The translations under genes were made by a program, and so were the position numbers. Below are positions 63,141-64,000 of a DNA stretch of 64,000 bases, piece by piece (within the stretch, counting starts at the first letter, position 1; each line of letters opens with the position of its first letter). The notes beneath the pieces are model-generated. The model was not told the origin of the DNA. It searched no databases and worked only from the letters and a program-made list of their open reading frames with translations. Origin of the DNA: Gemmobacter aquatilis (GTDB lineage Bacteria; Pseudomonadota; Alphaproteobacteria; Rhodobacterales; Rhodobacteraceae); contig NZ_FOCE01000001.1 of NCBI RefSeq assembly GCF_900110025.1, positions 706,120-770,119 of the forward strand, given 5' to 3'.

Positions 63141-63923
63141 ATGACCCGCACCGCCCCCACCCTGCCCGACCGCCTGATCCTCGCCCTGTCGCTGGCGGGG
63201 TTCGTCGCCTTCTGGTGGGGGCTGTCGGCGCTGAAGGCCGATCCCCGCGTGCTGCCCGCCCCGCCCGAGGTTCTGGCCACCCTCTGGGCCGAAGCGGCGT
63301 CGGGTCGGCTCTGGCACCACATGGGCGCCACGCTGGGCCGCGTGGCACTGGCCTTCGGCCTGTCGATGCTGCTGGGCAGCGGGCTGGGCGTGATGCTGGG
63401 CCGGATCCCCCGGCTGGACCGCTGGCTTGGCCCCTGGGTCACCATCTTCCTCAACCTGCCCGCGCTGGTGGTGATCGTGCTGTGCTATCTGTGGATCGGG
63501 TTGAACGAGACCGCCGCCATCGCCGCCGTCACCATCAACAAGACCGCCATGGTGCTGGTCACCCTGCGCGAAGGCGCGCGCACCCTGTCGCCCGCGCTGG
63601 CCGACATGGCGCAGGTCTACCGCTTTTCCCGCATGGCCCGGCTGCGCCATATCCTGCTGCCGCAACTGGCGCCCTTCATCGCCGCCGCCGCCCGCACCGG
63701 CCTTGCGATCATCTGGAAGATCGTGCTGGTGGTCGAATTTCTGGGCCGCTCTTCCGGCGTGGGCTTTCAGATCCACCTGAAATTCCAGTTGTTCGATATT
63801 CCCGGCGTGCTGGCCTATGCGCTCAGCTTCGTCGCGGTGATGCTGGTGATCGACTATGCGCTGATCCAGCCCTTTGAACGCCGCGCTACCGCATGGCGCA
63901 ACCAGACCGGGCCCAATACCTGA
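63141..63923 (+). CDS. NitT/TauT-type ABC transporter permease
   Basis: A 260-residue inner-membrane permease of the SsuC/TauC class with six hydrophobic segments. The coupling loop reads LADMAQVYRFSRMARLRHIL then LPQLAPF, a variant EAA motif. IFLNLPALVVIVLCYLWIGL is typical. It is divergent from the NosR-like gene (88-base gap) and has no ATPase or binding protein next to it. The class matches the orphan ATPase and binding-protein genes at 49407-51043, so I think these three form one transporter whose genes flank the xoxF island. Confidence 0.9.
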   Translation: MTRTAPTLPDRLILALSLAGFVAFWWGLSALKADPRVLPAPPEVLATLWAEAASGRLWHHMGATLGRVALAFGLSMLLGSGLGVMLGRIPRLDRWLGPWVTIFLNLPALVVIVLCYLWIGLNETAAIAAVTINKTAMVLVTLREGARTLSPALADMAQVYRFSRMARLRHILLPQLAPFIAAAARTGLAIIWKIVLVVEFLGRSSGVGFQIHLKFQLFDIPGVLAYALSFVAVMLVIDYALIQPFERRATAWRNQTGPNT

Positions 63924-63924
63924 T

Positions 63925-63952
63925 CCCCGGCGGGGGGGAGGCCCCGCCGGGG
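63925..63952. terminator. GC hairpin after the permease gene
   Basis: CCCCGGCGGGG and CCCCGCCGGGG form a perfect 11-base stem around GGGAGG, two bases after the stop codon. It probably ends transcripts from both sides, since a minus-strand frame ends close by. Confidence 0.6.
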
Positions 63953-63963
63953 TGGGTATCGCC

Positions 63964-64000
63964 TTATGCGGTGAGGGCCGCGTCAGAGGTCTGGCGATAC
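63964..64000 (-). CDS. Possible 3' end of a further gene, cut by the window
   Basis: The last codons of a minus-strand frame read YRQTSDAALTA and then TAA. The convergent position before a hairpin fits the end of a gene, but 11 residues are too few to identify it, and it may be chance. Confidence 0.3.
   Translation of the reverse strand, partial: YRQTSDAALTA

Overview
The window reads as a GC-rich alphaproteobacterial chromosome, most likely a member of the Rhodobacteraceae. The reasons are the secA / parvulin PPIase / argJ / mutT and rimP-nusA-ylxR-infB neighbourhoods, several sigma-54 related genes, many ABC transporters, and a dispersed repeat family (AAATATCCTCGGGGG plus a GC hairpin) that I associate with this family. 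I see no tRNA, rRNA, CRISPR array or transposase. Functions come from motifs and family resemblance read by eye; no database search was run.

Region 1 (1-10.8 kb): a partial class III CoA-transferase, an AraC-type regulator, a divergent HyuB/HyuA (hydantoinase/oxoprolinase-like) pair, and a five-gene branched-chain-amino-acid-type ABC transporter. This looks like uptake and ATP-dependent ring or amide opening of an unknown compound.

Region 2 (10.8-30.1 kb): an accessory catabolic block and the most interesting part of the window. A PuuR-like XRE-cupin regulator faces an aminotransferase and an aldehyde dehydrogenase across a repeat-containing operator. After a strong terminator, a good -24/-12 promoter precedes a 14-gene collinear run: P450, 3-Cys ferredoxin, ferredoxin reductase, two glutamine-synthetase-like ligases, a PAS protein, a PAS/AAA+ sigma-54 activator, a polyamine-type ABC transporter, a PuuC-like aldehyde dehydrogenase, a class I amidotransferase and a second-type RpoN. 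Except for the amine oxidase PuuB, every step of the gamma-glutamyl-putrescine (Puu) pathway has a counterpart, and the P450 electron-transfer trio stands where PuuB would. I infer a gamma-glutamylated-amine catabolic pathway with P450 chemistry that encodes its own sigma factor and activator.

Region 3 (30.3-45.8 kb): housekeeping genes. RadC, an OmpA-domain periplasmic protein, SecA, a parvulin PPIase, ArgJ with an unusual lysine-rich N-terminus, MutT, a 46-residue ORF, and infB-ylxR-nusA-rimP with an attenuator-like hairpin in the rimP leader. A globin follows.

Region 4 (45.8-49.5 kb): a large secreted RTX calcium-binding protein whose upstream region carries tandem repeats, and a Sel1-like periplasmic protein.

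Region 5 (49.4-64 kb): a lanthanide-type methanol dehydrogenase island. XoxF, two c-type cytochromes, XoxJ, the PQQ-associated ABC export system with its beta-propeller and binding protein, and a NosR-like membrane flavoprotein with its ApbE flavin transferase. A NitT/TauT-type ABC transporter is split, with ATPase and binding protein at one edge and permease at the other. A recurrent CGACCA motif occurs in several promoters of the island and suggests one shared regulator.
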